Below are positions 1 to 6,403 of a DNA stretch of 8,382 nt, piece after piece. Numbering within the stretch: the first letter of the stretch is position 1; each line of letters begins with the position of its first letter. Origin of the DNA: Fluviicola sp. (GTDB taxonomy: Bacteria > Bacteroidota > Bacteroidia > Flavobacteriales_D > Crocinitomicaceae); assembly GCF_030151805.1 (NCBI RefSeq), contig NZ_JASLCN010000222.1, positions 1-8,382 of the forward strand. Direction: 5' to 3'. The position numbers and the translations under genes were made by a program. The notes beneath the pieces are model-generated. The model did no database searches and was not told where the DNA came from. It was given only the letters and a program-made list of their open reading frames with translations.

Positions 1-212
1 GAATAGTGGACTTCAACATGACTGAGTAAAATAATGGTTCAAGCGAAGTTATGGAAATTAGAATAATGTTTTTGAATTTTAACAGTCGTAAATTTATTTT
101 TAACAATTGACTGGTTTCCGGATGATTCCTCCCGGAAGAAAAGATGCAAAGAGTTAGGTTCCTGTTTCAAAAGTCGTATGTATTCCTTGCTTGTTGTTTT
201 CGTACTGTCCGG
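1..212. other. Intergenic stretch with no supported gene
   Basis: I see no credible coding region here; all frames on both strands are broken by stops within a few dozen codons. A small inverted repeat (TTCCGG at 116-121 with CCGGAA at 132-137, 10-nt loop) is visible but has no T-run on either side, so it is not a convincing terminator. A gene on the minus strand could begin near position 19 (an ATG reading off the left edge), but six codons are too few to judge. The tandem repeat begins directly after this stretch. Confidence 0.5.
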
Positions 213-375
213 CGTAACTTGGTCTTACAAAAGCTGACGCTTCTCCCTCGTTACTTTTGCACTAACGTTTGTCGTAACTCAGTCTTCAAAAGTTGACGCT
301 TCTCCCTCGTTACTTCCGCACTAACGTTTGTCGTAACTCAGTCTTCAAAAGCTGACGCTTTTTCTTACTTTTGCT
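213..375 (+). repeat. Tandem repeat of about 60 bp, 2.7 copies, each able to form a hairpin
   Basis: Three head-to-tail copies start with CGTAACT at 213, 273 and 332. The first two are 60 and 59 bp and nearly identical; the third is shortened and diverges after about 30 bp. The unequal lengths argue against a protein-coding repeat. In copy 1, CAAAAG-C-TGACG (228-239) pairs with CGTTACTTTTG (249-259) around a 9-nt loop, with one bulge and one G-T pair. The 3' arm contains TACTTTTG, which also matches the Bacteroidota -7 promoter consensus. Copy 2 has TACTTCCG instead, which weakens both hairpin and promoter; copy 3 has TACTTTTG again. The array ends about 15 bp before the PaaG-like gene, so it may be a duplicated promoter/leader module or an intergenic palindromic repeat family. 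Confidence 0.85.
366..373 (+). promoter_or_regulatory. Candidate -7 promoter element for the PaaG-like gene
   Basis: TACTTTTG matches the Bacteroidota -7 consensus TAnnTTTG and lies 17 bp before the start codon at 391. It would give a very short A-rich leader. A good -33 TTG at the usual distance of about 19 bp is missing, which lowers confidence. The same octamer occurs at 252-259 in the first copy of the repeat, so there may be two start sites. Confidence 0.45.
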
Positions 376-390
376 AAAAAAAAATCGAAA

Positions 391-1164
391 ATGACTCTGA
401 TTCAGGATTTCAAAAATGGTGTTTGTACACTTACTTTAAACAGACCTCAGGTTTTTAACAGCTTTAATAAGGAAATGGCTTTGTCTTTGCAAAAGGCATT
501 GGATGAATGTGAAAAAGATAATGCTGTTCGTGCAATTGTTATCAAAGGGGAAGGAAAGGCATTTTGTGCAGGCCAGGATTTAGCGGAAGCTACAGATCCG
601 AATGGTCCGGAAATGCAGTCTATTGTGAAGGATCATTACAATCCGATTATCGAGCGCATCCGGAATATTGAAAAACCGATTATTGCAGGAGTAAACGGGG
701 TTGCTGCAGGAGCAGGAGCAAACATTGCATTGGCTTGTGATATGGTGATTGCGAAAGAGTCAGCTTCATTTATCCAGGCATTTTCTAAAATCGGTTTGAT
801 TCCTGATTCAGGAGGTACGTTTTTGTTGCCGCGTTTGGTTGGTACTCAAAAAGCCATGGCTTTGATGATGACCGGTGAGAAAGTTTCTGCAAAAGATGCT
901 GTTGCGATGAATATGATTTACAAAGCTGTATCCGATGAAACGTTTGAAGAGGAATTGATCCGGTTTGCTGAAAATTTAGCTGCTATGCCAACTTATGGTT
1001 TGGGGTTGACAAAACGCGCTATCAATGCAAGTTTTACCAATAACCTGACGCAGCAACTTGCTTTGGAAGAAGAATTGCAAACATTGGCGGGGAAATCAGA
1101 AGATTTTAAAGAAGGGGTAACAGCATTTTTGGAAAAAAGAGCTCCGGTTTTTAAAGGGAAGTAG
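391..1164 (+). CDS. paaG: PaaG-type enoyl-CoA hydratase/isomerase (crotonase superfamily)
   Basis: The 257-residue length is normal for a crotonase-fold enzyme. Family knowledge: PaaG isomerises ring-1,2-epoxyphenylacetyl-CoA to the oxepin form and also acts on later unsaturated intermediates in aerobic phenylacetate degradation. Seen here: the CoA-binding/oxyanion-hole motif AFCAGQDL (57-64), the second oxyanion segment NGVAAGAGAN (102-111) and GLIPDSGGT (135-143). Asp139 sits where PaaG enzymes carry their catalytic Asp, and Asn111 replaces the first Glu of classic hydratases. SASFIQAFSKIG (124-135) is also PaaG-like. The C-terminal helices (about 195-257) close the CoA pocket. The ATG at 391 is chosen because the fold begins immediately and a -7-like element lies just upstream; there is no Shine-Dalgarno. 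The dehydrogenase 262 bp downstream fits the same pathway. A general enoyl-CoA hydratase remains possible because no other paa gene is in view. Confidence 0.85.
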   Translation: MTLIQDFKNGVCTLTLNRPQVFNSFNKEMALSLQKALDECEKDNAVRAIVIKGEGKAFCAGQDLAEATDPNGPEMQSIVKDHYNPIIERIRNIEKPIIAGVNGVAAGAGANIALACDMVIAKESASFIQAFSKIGLIPDSGGTFLLPRLVGTQKAMALMMTGEKVSAKDAVAMNMIYKAVSDETFEEELIRFAENLAAMPTYGLGLTKRAINASFTNNLTQQLALEEELQTLAGKSEDFKEGVTAFLEKRAPVFKGK

Positions 1165-1189
1165 ATTTTTAGAGTCAGGACTAAAAATC
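1164..1189 (+). terminator. Weak terminator-like hairpin after the PaaG-like gene
   Basis: GATTTTTAG (1164-1172) and CTAAAAATC (1181-1189) are perfect reverse complements around an 8-nt loop, beginning at the last base of the stop codon. The stem is AT-rich and no T-tract follows on the + strand, so termination here is only a suggestion. Confidence 0.3.
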
Positions 1190-1242
1190 CGATTCCTCGG
1201 TAAAATTTCGCATATTAAAGTATAACCATTATCTGCTTTGAG

Positions 1243-1348
1243 ATGCGACATAATTTTAGAGAGTTGTCTTCCTGGAAAGTTATTTGGAATTGAAGTAGCT
1301 GAATTAATTGGAAAGCTGGAAGAAATTCAACGAATGATTGGAGGATAA
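1243..1348 (+). pseudogene. Relic of a four-helix-bundle (S23/IVP family) protein gene
   Basis: An ATG at 1243 opens MRHNFRELSSWK, which resembles the usual N-terminus of the Bacteroidota four-helix-bundle proteins related to the 23S rRNA intervening-sequence protein (typically M-[RH]-NF-[KR]-EL-x-x-W). This frame stops at 1291. From about 1283 the next frame reads FGIEVAELIGKLEEIQRM and ends GG at a TAA (1346-1348), which resembles the C-terminal helix of the same family. Family members are about 115-125 residues; only about 35 codons remain. The simplest reading is an internal deletion of most of the gene with a frame change near 1279-1285. The family is known from memory of its sequence pattern; no alignment was run. 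Confidence 0.45.
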
Positions 1349-1390
1349 AGAAGAAATTAAATAACTGAATAAGGTGATAGAGCAAATGAG

Positions 1391-1414
1391 TCTTGACTCT
1401 TGTCTCTGTTTGTC
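1391..1414 (+). repeat. Short pyrimidine-rich microrepeat before the dehydrogenase gene
   Basis: TCTTGAC (1391-1397), TCTTGTC (1398-1404) and TCTGTTTGTC (1405-1414) are three back-to-back variants of one 7-nt word, ending 12 bp before the start codon at 1427. GAGTC-TT-GACTC (1389-1400) is also a tight palindrome. This may be slippage-prone spacer DNA; no TAnnTTTG element is seen here. Confidence 0.5.
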
Positions 1415-1426
1415 TAAAAAGATTGA

Positions 1427-2569
1427 ATGAAAATGAAAATAGGCGTTTTAGGTGCTGGGACTATGGGAGCAGGAATTGCTCAGGTTGCGGCGCAGTCAGG
1501 ACATCAAGTTGTTTTGGTAGATGTGAATCAGGTGCAATTAGATAAAGCAAAATTGGCTTTGGTGAAGGTACTTGACCGTTTGATAGAGAAAGGAAGCTTG
1601 GATGAATCCGGGAAAAACGAGGTTTTGAATAACATGCATTTCTCAACACAACTGGAAGATTTCCGGGGTTCCGGATTGGTAATTGAAGCCATTGTGGAAA
1701 AACTGGAAGTGAAACATGCGGTTTTCAAAGAGATTGAAGAAGTGGTAGGAATGAATTGTATTATTGCATCCAATACTTCGTCTTTATCGATCGCTTCTAT
1801 CGGTGCGGTTTTGAAATTTCCATCCCGCGTGATCGGAATTCATTTCTTTAATCCGGCTCCGTTGATGCCGTTGGTGGAAATTATCCCGGCGGTTCAAACT
1901 AGCGAAGAAACCTTGTCGACTGCAAAATCAATCATTGATTCCTGGAAAAAACTGACGGTAGTTTGTAAAGACACACCCGGTTTTATCGTGAATCGTGTGG
2001 CACGTCCGTTTTATGGCGAGGCTTTACGCATTTATGAAGAAGGTCTTGCAGATTTTGCAACGATTGACTGGGCAATGACAGAAATAGGCGGATTCCGCAT
2101 GGGGCCGTTTACGTTGATGGATTATATCGGGAACGATATTAACTATACAGTGACTGAAACGGTTTTTGCTGCATTTTACTACGATCCGAGATTCAAACCG
2201 TCTTTCACACAAAAAAGGCACATGGAAGCAGGGTTCCTCGGAAGAAAAACAGGAAGAGGATTCTATGATTATTCGGAAGGTGTTGAATTACCTGCTCCGA
2301 CGAAAGATGAGAAATTGGGAAAGGAAATTGTGGACCGGATCCTGGCAATGCTTATTAATGAAGCATATGATGCGTTGTTTTTGAAGATTGCAAGCAGAGA
2401 AGATATTGATACCGCGATGACGAAAGGGGTGAATTATCCGAAAGGATTGTTGGCCTGGTCGGAAGAAATTGGATTGAAAACAGTTCTTTCCAGATTGGAA
2501 AACCTGTTTGCTGAATATGGAGAAGACAGATATCGTCCGAATCCTTTACTGAAAAGACTGGCAAAATAG
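1427..2569 (+). CDS. paaH: NAD-dependent 3-hydroxyacyl-CoA dehydrogenase, PaaH-like, with two C-terminal domains
   Basis: It oxidises an L-3-hydroxyacyl-CoA to the 3-oxoacyl-CoA with NAD+, and next to a PaaG homologue 3-hydroxyadipyl-CoA is a plausible substrate. The N-terminal Rossmann domain (about 1-185) has GAGTMG (9-14) and the acidic VDVN at the end of the second strand, which favours NAD. Residues matching the human enzyme's catalytic set have exactly its spacing: Ser118, His139 (in IGIHFFNP), Glu151 and Asn189 (in GFIVNR). The first 3HCDH domain covers about 185-283, ending at GRKTGRGFYDY. A second, shorter copy covers about 295-378 and includes DIDTAMTKGVNYPKG. At 380 residues it exceeds one-domain 3-hydroxybutyryl-CoA dehydrogenases (about 285) and is shorter than E. 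coli PaaH (about 475). The start could be Met1 or Met3; no Shine-Dalgarno distinguishes them. Confidence 0.88.
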   Translation: MKMKIGVLGAGTMGAGIAQVAAQSGHQVVLVDVNQVQLDKAKLALVKVLDRLIEKGSLDESGKNEVLNNMHFSTQLEDFRGSGLVIEAIVEKLEVKHAVFKEIEEVVGMNCIIASNTSSLSIASIGAVLKFPSRVIGIHFFNPAPLMPLVEIIPAVQTSEETLSTAKSIIDSWKKLTVVCKDTPGFIVNRVARPFYGEALRIYEEGLADFATIDWAMTEIGGFRMGPFTLMDYIGNDINYTVTETVFAAFYYDPRFKPSFTQKRHMEAGFLGRKTGRGFYDYSEGVELPAPTKDEKLGKEIVDRILAMLINEAYDALFLKIASREDIDTAMTKGVNYPKGLLAWSEEIGLKTVLSRLENLFAEYGEDRYRPNPLLKRLAK

Positions 2570-2670
2570 AATTGGAGGGGAGGAAGTCCGGTGCTAAGAA
2601 TAAGATTTCCATTATTTAGGAGCAAGGACTGCTGTGTTTTTAGTTTCTTCGTTTTAAAAGAAAAAATGAT

Positions 2671-2705
2671 AACCCCGTGAAATGCATGTTGTGTTTCACG
2701 GGGTT
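2671..2705 (-). terminator. Strong intrinsic terminator for the minus-strand gene
   Basis: AACCCCGTGAAA (2671-2682) and TTTCACGGGGTT (2694-2705) form a perfect 12-bp stem with an 11-nt loop. On the minus strand the stem is followed by a T-rich tract (complement of the A-run at 2661-2666 and the A-rich bases before it). It lies 15 bp past the stop of the minus-strand S74/T9SS gene. The + side lacks a T-run, but the hairpin could also slow transcription arriving from the dehydrogenase gene. Confidence 0.8.
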
Positions 2706-2720
2706 GAGATTCTGACCGCA

Positions 2721-3659
2721 TTAATTTGTTAAAATCATTTGTTTGGTATCAACAGGCTGGTCATTGGCGATTAGAATATAAATGTATATTCCCGGAGTAA
2801 ATTCGCCTGCATTCAGTGTAATCGCACCATTGCCGAATTGGTGTATTTCGATACTCTTAATTTGTACTCCATTCGTACTATAAATGTTTAAGACAGCTTT
2901 TTTGGTTCTTTTATTCAAGTAATAATTTATTTTGCTGCTTTCATTGAAAGGGTTGGGTATGTTTTGAAATAACACGTTCTCATCGTCGTTTTTGAAGTTG
3001 TTATCGTTAGGTCTCATTTGATTTTCGCAACAATTTTTGACTTTGTTAATTCCAACTTCCTGTGTATTTATAATGTCTTTTAAGTTGTCGATCTGAATTT
3101 GTTGCTCCTTTATGGCTTCTATCAGTACGGGTATGAGACTTGAATAAGCAATTGCTTTTGTCGAGTCATGCATTAAGAAGACAGCTTCAGGAATGATACT
3201 TTCGACTTCTTGTGCTATTAAACCATATTCTTTCGGTTCTGTTTTTAAAGTAGAAGTCTTGTTGTCAGTATTATCATTTTTGTCTGGTATCAATGAGTCA
3301 GTCGCGTATTTTCGATTATATGTAACACCCCGAAGATTTTTGATTTTCATCAACGCTTCCCCGATGGTTTTTATGTTTGTTTTGAAAATAGAATCTGAAG
3401 CGGTTAAAAATCCTTGTCGTGTCCACACATAGCCATCTCCTTTTACGTAAAATACATCCCCGTTGTAGTATGTATTCCATAAATGATATGCGCAGGTGTT
3501 TTGGTAATGTATTTTGGTCCAGTTGGCTCTTCCCCAGTTTCCCTGGTAAGAGTTTACAAATAAACTTCCGTCATTTTCAACTTTTAGTTGAGAATGTAGT
3601 GTATTTGCATAAAGCAGTGCAATTGCAAAAATGCTGGTGATCTGTAGTTTCATTTTCAT
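2721..3659 (-). CDS. Secreted protein with S74 endosialidase-chaperone domain and T9SS type A sorting tail
   Basis: The order of parts is as follows. A signal peptide covers 1-23 (MKMK, a hydrophobic run, LHS before Gln24). A short N-terminal segment (24-85) is rich in Tyr/Trp/Asn. An S74-type intramolecular chaperone of endosialidase domain covers about 86-195, with ASDSIFKTNI (87-96), LRGVTYNRKY, YGLIAQEVE (145-153) and AYSSLIPVLIEAIKEQQ running into a coiled coil. A linker with Cys210-Cys211 follows. A Por-secretion C-terminal domain (about 228-312) has NIPNPFNESSKI, a beta-rich core and FTPGIYIY. Family knowledge: S74 domains trimerise their passenger and can self-cleave at a conserved Ser, here Ser88. 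T9SS tails route proteins to the cell surface or outside. The passenger is very small, so this may be a trimeric surface stalk of unknown target. It lies 92 bp after the GH16 gene on the same strand. Confidence 0.85.
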   Translation of the reverse strand: MKMKLQITSIFAIALLYANTLHSQLKVENDGSLFVNSYQGNWGRANWTKIHYQNTCAYHLWNTYYNGDVFYVKGDGYVWTRQGFLTASDSIFKTNIKTIGEALMKIKNLRGVTYNRKYATDSLIPDKNDNTDNKTSTLKTEPKEYGLIAQEVESIIPEAVFLMHDSTKAIAYSSLIPVLIEAIKEQQIQIDNLKDIINTQEVGINKVKNCCENQMRPNDNNFKNDDENVLFQNIPNPFNESSKINYYLNKRTKKAVLNIYSTNGVQIKSIEIHQFGNGAITLNAGEFTPGIYIYILIANDQPVDTKQMILTN

Positions 3660-3751
3660 GTTGATTGGATTTTAATGAATAATGTATTTCGTTGGAGTTT
3701 ATTGGATTCATTGATTTCTGTATTCCAAAAAACCGGGTAATCTTTAGTAAT

Positions 3752-4708
3752 TTAATCAGGACAAACGTTGCAATGTGTTGTTGCAGTAAACGTACTTCCT
3801 AACGGAACAAAAAACTCACCGTTTAGTTCGATATAATCAGTAGCCCTTAACACAATGTTTGAGTTATTGGGAATGGTTGAATTGCTGAGAGAGTAAAATT
3901 TTTGAACGTTGTAATCGTGGCTGCTGAAATTAAAATTACTTTGGGTAATTCCGTTGCCGCAGTCTGTTTTCAATTTGTAGTATTTGAAATTCTTAAACTG
4001 CCAGAACAACGGAAATGACGTAAACTGATTGGGAGCTCCACCCCATGCATCGATTTGAAAAGTAAGAAAGACAAACATTGGATGTGTAGGAATATATTTG
4101 GAGTCTACTACTTCATAGACCAGGTTGTTGTTAACTAATACTTTGACATACTTTGGAGTCCAGATAAGAGCGTATTTATTAAAACTAGCCGATAGATTCG
4201 GAAAACCTGTATAAACCTTTGCAGTTCCATTCCAGGCTGCATTGTGGGTGGCAGAAGTACCACTATGAAATTGAGTTCCTAAGTACGTATCGTCACCGTT
4301 GGGTTCAAAAACATCAATTTCATCCCAGCCACCTTCACCGGTATGCATCCAAAAACCTCCCCAGGGGCCTTTGTTTCCGCTTGTAGGTGTTTTACTCTCA
4401 ATTTCAAAGTAACCATATGAAAAAGACTTTTTACCGACTGTTTCAATTCCTCCGGAAATATAATTGTTTCCAATTTTCTCGCATTTTAGTGTAAGTGTTC
4501 CGGCAGATGCATTCACATTAGCAGCGCTATAGGTTTCAAGCCCCCAGGTATTGTTCGGAACAATATTCCATAGACTTGAATTGAAAGATGTGAAACCATC
4601 CTGCGTATCTATCACGTAATGAGCAGGATCTTCAACTGGTGTTTGTGCATTGATACTGAATTGACAACTACTTAGCACAATAAGAATAAATAATATATAC
4701 TTCGTCAT
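3752..4708 (-). CDS. Exported family 16 glycoside hydrolase (beta-glucanase/agarase-like clan)
   Basis: It probably cleaves internal beta-linkages in a polysaccharide outside the cytoplasm; the exact substrate (laminarin, agar, carrageenan-type or other) cannot be read from the sequence. The N-terminus is hydrophobic. LSSC (12-15) fits a lipobox, which would make a lipoprotein at Cys15, although a signal peptidase I cut after Ala21 (INA|QT) is an alternative. The GH16 jelly roll spans about 30-247. WDEIDVFEPNG holds the family signature ExDxxE, with Glu130 as nucleophile, Asp132 and Glu135 as acid/base. Aromatic residues of the cleft are present, including GPWGGFWMH before the motif. Residues about 275-318 (NIVLRATDYIELNGEFF, then VPLGSTFTAT and CNVC) resemble a short beta repeat common at the ends of Bacteroidota secreted proteins. 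No T9SS tail is present. It may share a transcript with the S74/T9SS gene downstream. Confidence 0.87.
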   Translation of the reverse strand: MTKYILFILIVLSSCQFSINAQTPVEDPAHYVIDTQDGFTSFNSSLWNIVPNNTWGLETYSAANVNASAGTLTLKCEKIGNNYISGGIETVGKKSFSYGYFEIESKTPTSGNKGPWGGFWMHTGEGGWDEIDVFEPNGDDTYLGTQFHSGTSATHNAAWNGTAKVYTGFPNLSASFNKYALIWTPKYVKVLVNNNLVYEVVDSKYIPTHPMFVFLTFQIDAWGGAPNQFTSFPLFWQFKNFKYYKLKTDCGNGITQSNFNFSSHDYNVQKFYSLSNSTIPNNSNIVLRATDYIELNGEFFVPLGSTFTATTHCNVCPD

Positions 4709-4921
4709 AATTAGTGAAGTTTAAGGTACATGTTAAATTTGTGGACATTCTTTAACTCCTTACCTGATAAGATGGATTCAAAGTAAATTCATCTGAAATG
4801 GTTTTGATCTGCTCTGAAATGACAAGATTAAAATCTTGTAGTGAATTGAAAATGATTGATTTAAAATGTCTCATAAGCGTATTAATGAACATGATTTCCT
4901 ACTCTGTTAAGGCTTTTCGGT

Positions 4922-4967
4922 TTCCGCCGTAAATTACAATTGTAGTCCGGATGAATTTACAGCGGAA
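4922..4967. repeat. Long inverted repeat, 14-bp arms with one mismatch
   Basis: The left arm TTCCGCCGTAAATT (4922-4935) matches the reverse complement of AATTTACAGCGGAA (4954-4967) at 13 of 14 positions. The 18-nt loop contains the palindrome ACAATTGT (4936-4943). There is no T-run on either side, so it is not a typical terminator. It lies between the GH16 promoter region and the possible LytTR relic. Confidence 0.7.
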
Positions 4968-5001
4968 GTCCTGTTCAGATCAATACCATAAATGGTACTT
5001 A

Positions 5002-5278
5002 TTATAATACGTTGATATTTTCCAGATAACTGATCCGTTGCGGAATATTAGAGGTCTCCGTTTTGGCAAGCAGGTTTTGATTTCATTATTTGTGAAATGC
5101 TGTGTCCTAAAATATAGGTGATGTAATAATTTTTCTCGCAGATACCGAGGATCCGGGACAAGTTTTTCGCAGGTAGTATGTAAATTGAATCTACGCTCCG
5201 ATTATGTCGGAGTCTATATAATCTGCGCGACTTAAAAGTCATCAAAACTCTAGGGCAAGTCATTGTGAAAACATGCAC
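5002..5278 (-). pseudogene. Possible decayed LytTR-type DNA-binding domain
   Basis: An open frame from 5278 to 5048 contains DSIYILPAKN, then ICEKNYYITYILGHSISQIM about 8 residues later. This recalls the LytTR layout: an LPt-type strand, then a [CE]-x-x-NYt-x-[IVF]-x-[LFY] strand followed by a switch-like 'isktL' strand. After the stop at 5048, the neighbouring frame reads NIPQRISYLENINVL to a stop at 5002, which resembles the family's F-x-R-[IV]-H-x-SYL-[IV]-N-x-x-x-I segment, though with the key His missing. The segment between the first two motifs is shorter than in intact domains. I infer a frameshifted, partly deleted relic of a response-regulator-like gene. The match is by eye only and may be coincidence. 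Confidence 0.3.
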
Positions 5279-5350
5279 TTTTGAATAGTGCTACGAGGTC
5301 TGTCATGTTGTTTACGTTTTAGGTAATATCAACAGTCCGAAAATCGTGTC

Positions 5351-6403
5351 TTATTTCCATGTTTTCAGCACTTTTTCTGCTTGTTTGGAATAAAACCCCT
5401 TTTGATTTTTGATCTTTTGGAATAATTCTTTTGAAAGAGCCTTTTCCCCGTTCGCCAACCTGCTTTGAGCCAAATACCATTCCGCTTCTTCATTGAAATT
5501 CGAAAATTCCAATTGCAGACAAGCAGAGAAATTAAGACAGGCATCGTTGTACTGACCTAAATTATAGTAACACCAACCGGCATAGAAGCGCGCATTGACA
5601 TCATCCGGGTAGGTTTTGATGATTTCGTTGAAGCGCGAAAGCGCCAGTTTCCATTTCCCGCGATTGGTATAATTCAGCGATTTCTCCAAATAATCAATAT
5701 AAGGAACGTTGATCCGTTTGACTTGTGGTTCTTCCTGGACAACGTCGTCTATATTTTCCTGGTCGGCGGGAATTCCGGTCAAAATAATTTGCTCGATCGG
5801 AACCGTGGGCTTGATTCTGTATTGTGAGTAATCAATTGCCTTGAGATCCTGAATGTAAATTTCCTTTGCGGTTTTTTGTTTCGAAACAGTTACAGGTTTC
5901 TGTTCGATTACAAGCGGTAAAGGCTCCAAAACGGTTTCGGGGAAGGGAATTTCGATAATTTCCTCCTTTTTTGTTTCCGAAGGTAGGTTCTTGATCTCGT
6001 TTTGAGAAGTTTTCACCTCGTTTACTGTAATCTGTTCTTTTTGTGGAATGACTTCAAGGGTATCTATTTCTTCCGGAATGCGGAGATCGGTATTTTCAAC
6101 CTTTACGATTAAAGGGTGGTCTGTTTTTTTTGATGCAACGGAATCATCCTTCAAAAAGAGAAAAATAGCAGTTCCGACGATCAAAACGGAGAGACCTATT
6201 ATATAAGGTGTAATTGAAGCTTTTTTCGGGAATTTCATTTTTTGATCCATCTGCTTCATTTGAGCAAACGAAACTCCGGAATTTTTCCATCCGTCAAGAG
6301 CATCAAGATCGAAATCATCCAGGGATTCATTGGAATGTTGTTCCGAAAAGTCTTGAAGTAGCTTTTCGAACGCATCTCGTGATATGTAATCTTTATTCTT
6401 CAT
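5351..6403 (-). CDS. Single-pass membrane protein with C-terminal TPR region, partner of the ECF sigma factor
   Basis: The 350-residue protein has three parts. An acidic N-terminal segment (1-60) includes DFDLDALDGWKNSG (30-43). One transmembrane helix (about 65-84) is preceded by the basic KFPKK, which predicts an inside N-terminus and a periplasmic C-terminus. A long charged, proline-containing linker (about 90-235) leads to TPR-like helices (about 236-346), including RGKWKLALSRFNEII, YPDDVNARFYAGWCYYNLGQ and EEAEWYLAQSRLANG. Its start overlaps the sigma-factor stop by 11 bp, so the two are translationally coupled. Position and topology suggest an anti-sigma or sensor role, with the N-terminal segment holding the sigma factor and the TPR part sensing envelope state. 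No zinc anti-sigma motif (HxxxCxxC) is present. A structural or gliding/secretion-related TPR role is the alternative. I do not recognise a named family for the whole chain. Confidence 0.8.
   Translation of the reverse strand: MKNKDYISRDAFEKLLQDFSEQHSNESLDDFDLDALDGWKNSGVSFAQMKQMDQKMKFPKKASITPYIIGLSVLIVGTAIFLFLKDDSVASKKTDHPLIVKVENTDLRIPEEIDTLEVIPQKEQITVNEVKTSQNEIKNLPSETKKEEIIEIPFPETVLEPLPLVIEQKPVTVSKQKTAKEIYIQDLKAIDYSQYRIKPTVPIEQIILTGIPADQENIDDVVQEEPQVKRINVPYIDYLEKSLNYTNRGKWKLALSRFNEIIKTYPDDVNARFYAGWCYYNLGQYNDACLNFSACLQLEFSNFNEEAEWYLAQSRLANGEKALSKELFQKIKNQKGFYSKQAEKVLKTWK

Larger units (their letters stand above)
4709..5350. other. Gene-poor stretch of about 640 bp with decayed sequence and palindromes
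   Basis: No intact gene is supported between the GH16 start and the stop of the TPR membrane-protein gene. Listed separately are a long inverted repeat and a possible LytTR relic. Other palindromes are CAAGATT-AA-AATCTTG (4823-4838) and TACCAT-AA-ATGGTA (4984-4997). A 46-codon minus-strand open frame (4892 down to 4752, beginning MFINTLMRHF) has no recognisable relatives and may be chance. Promoters for the minus-strand GH16 gene should lie near 4720-4780; no clear TAnnTTTG is seen there. Confidence 0.5.

Noticed and set aside
116..137. TTCCGG/CCGGAA hairpin as a terminator for a gene to the left
   Set aside because: No T-run on either strand and no gene end visible nearby.
213..375. CRISPR array or coding repeat
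   Set aside because: Repeats are directly adjacent with no unique spacers, and the unit lengths (60, 59) do not keep a reading frame.
2166..2384. Plus-strand open frame inside the dehydrogenase gene
   Set aside because: It lies wholly within a well-supported gene in another frame, with no domain or initiation signal of its own.
3193..3640. Two plus-strand open frames opposite the S74/T9SS gene
   Set aside because: They are antisense shadows of a gene with a clear signal peptide and two recognisable domains.
4752..4892. 46-codon minus-strand open frame beginning MFINTLMRHF
   Set aside because: No recognisable domain, no clear start signal, and it overlaps palindromic sequence in a decayed region. 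Chance or relic is more likely than a gene.
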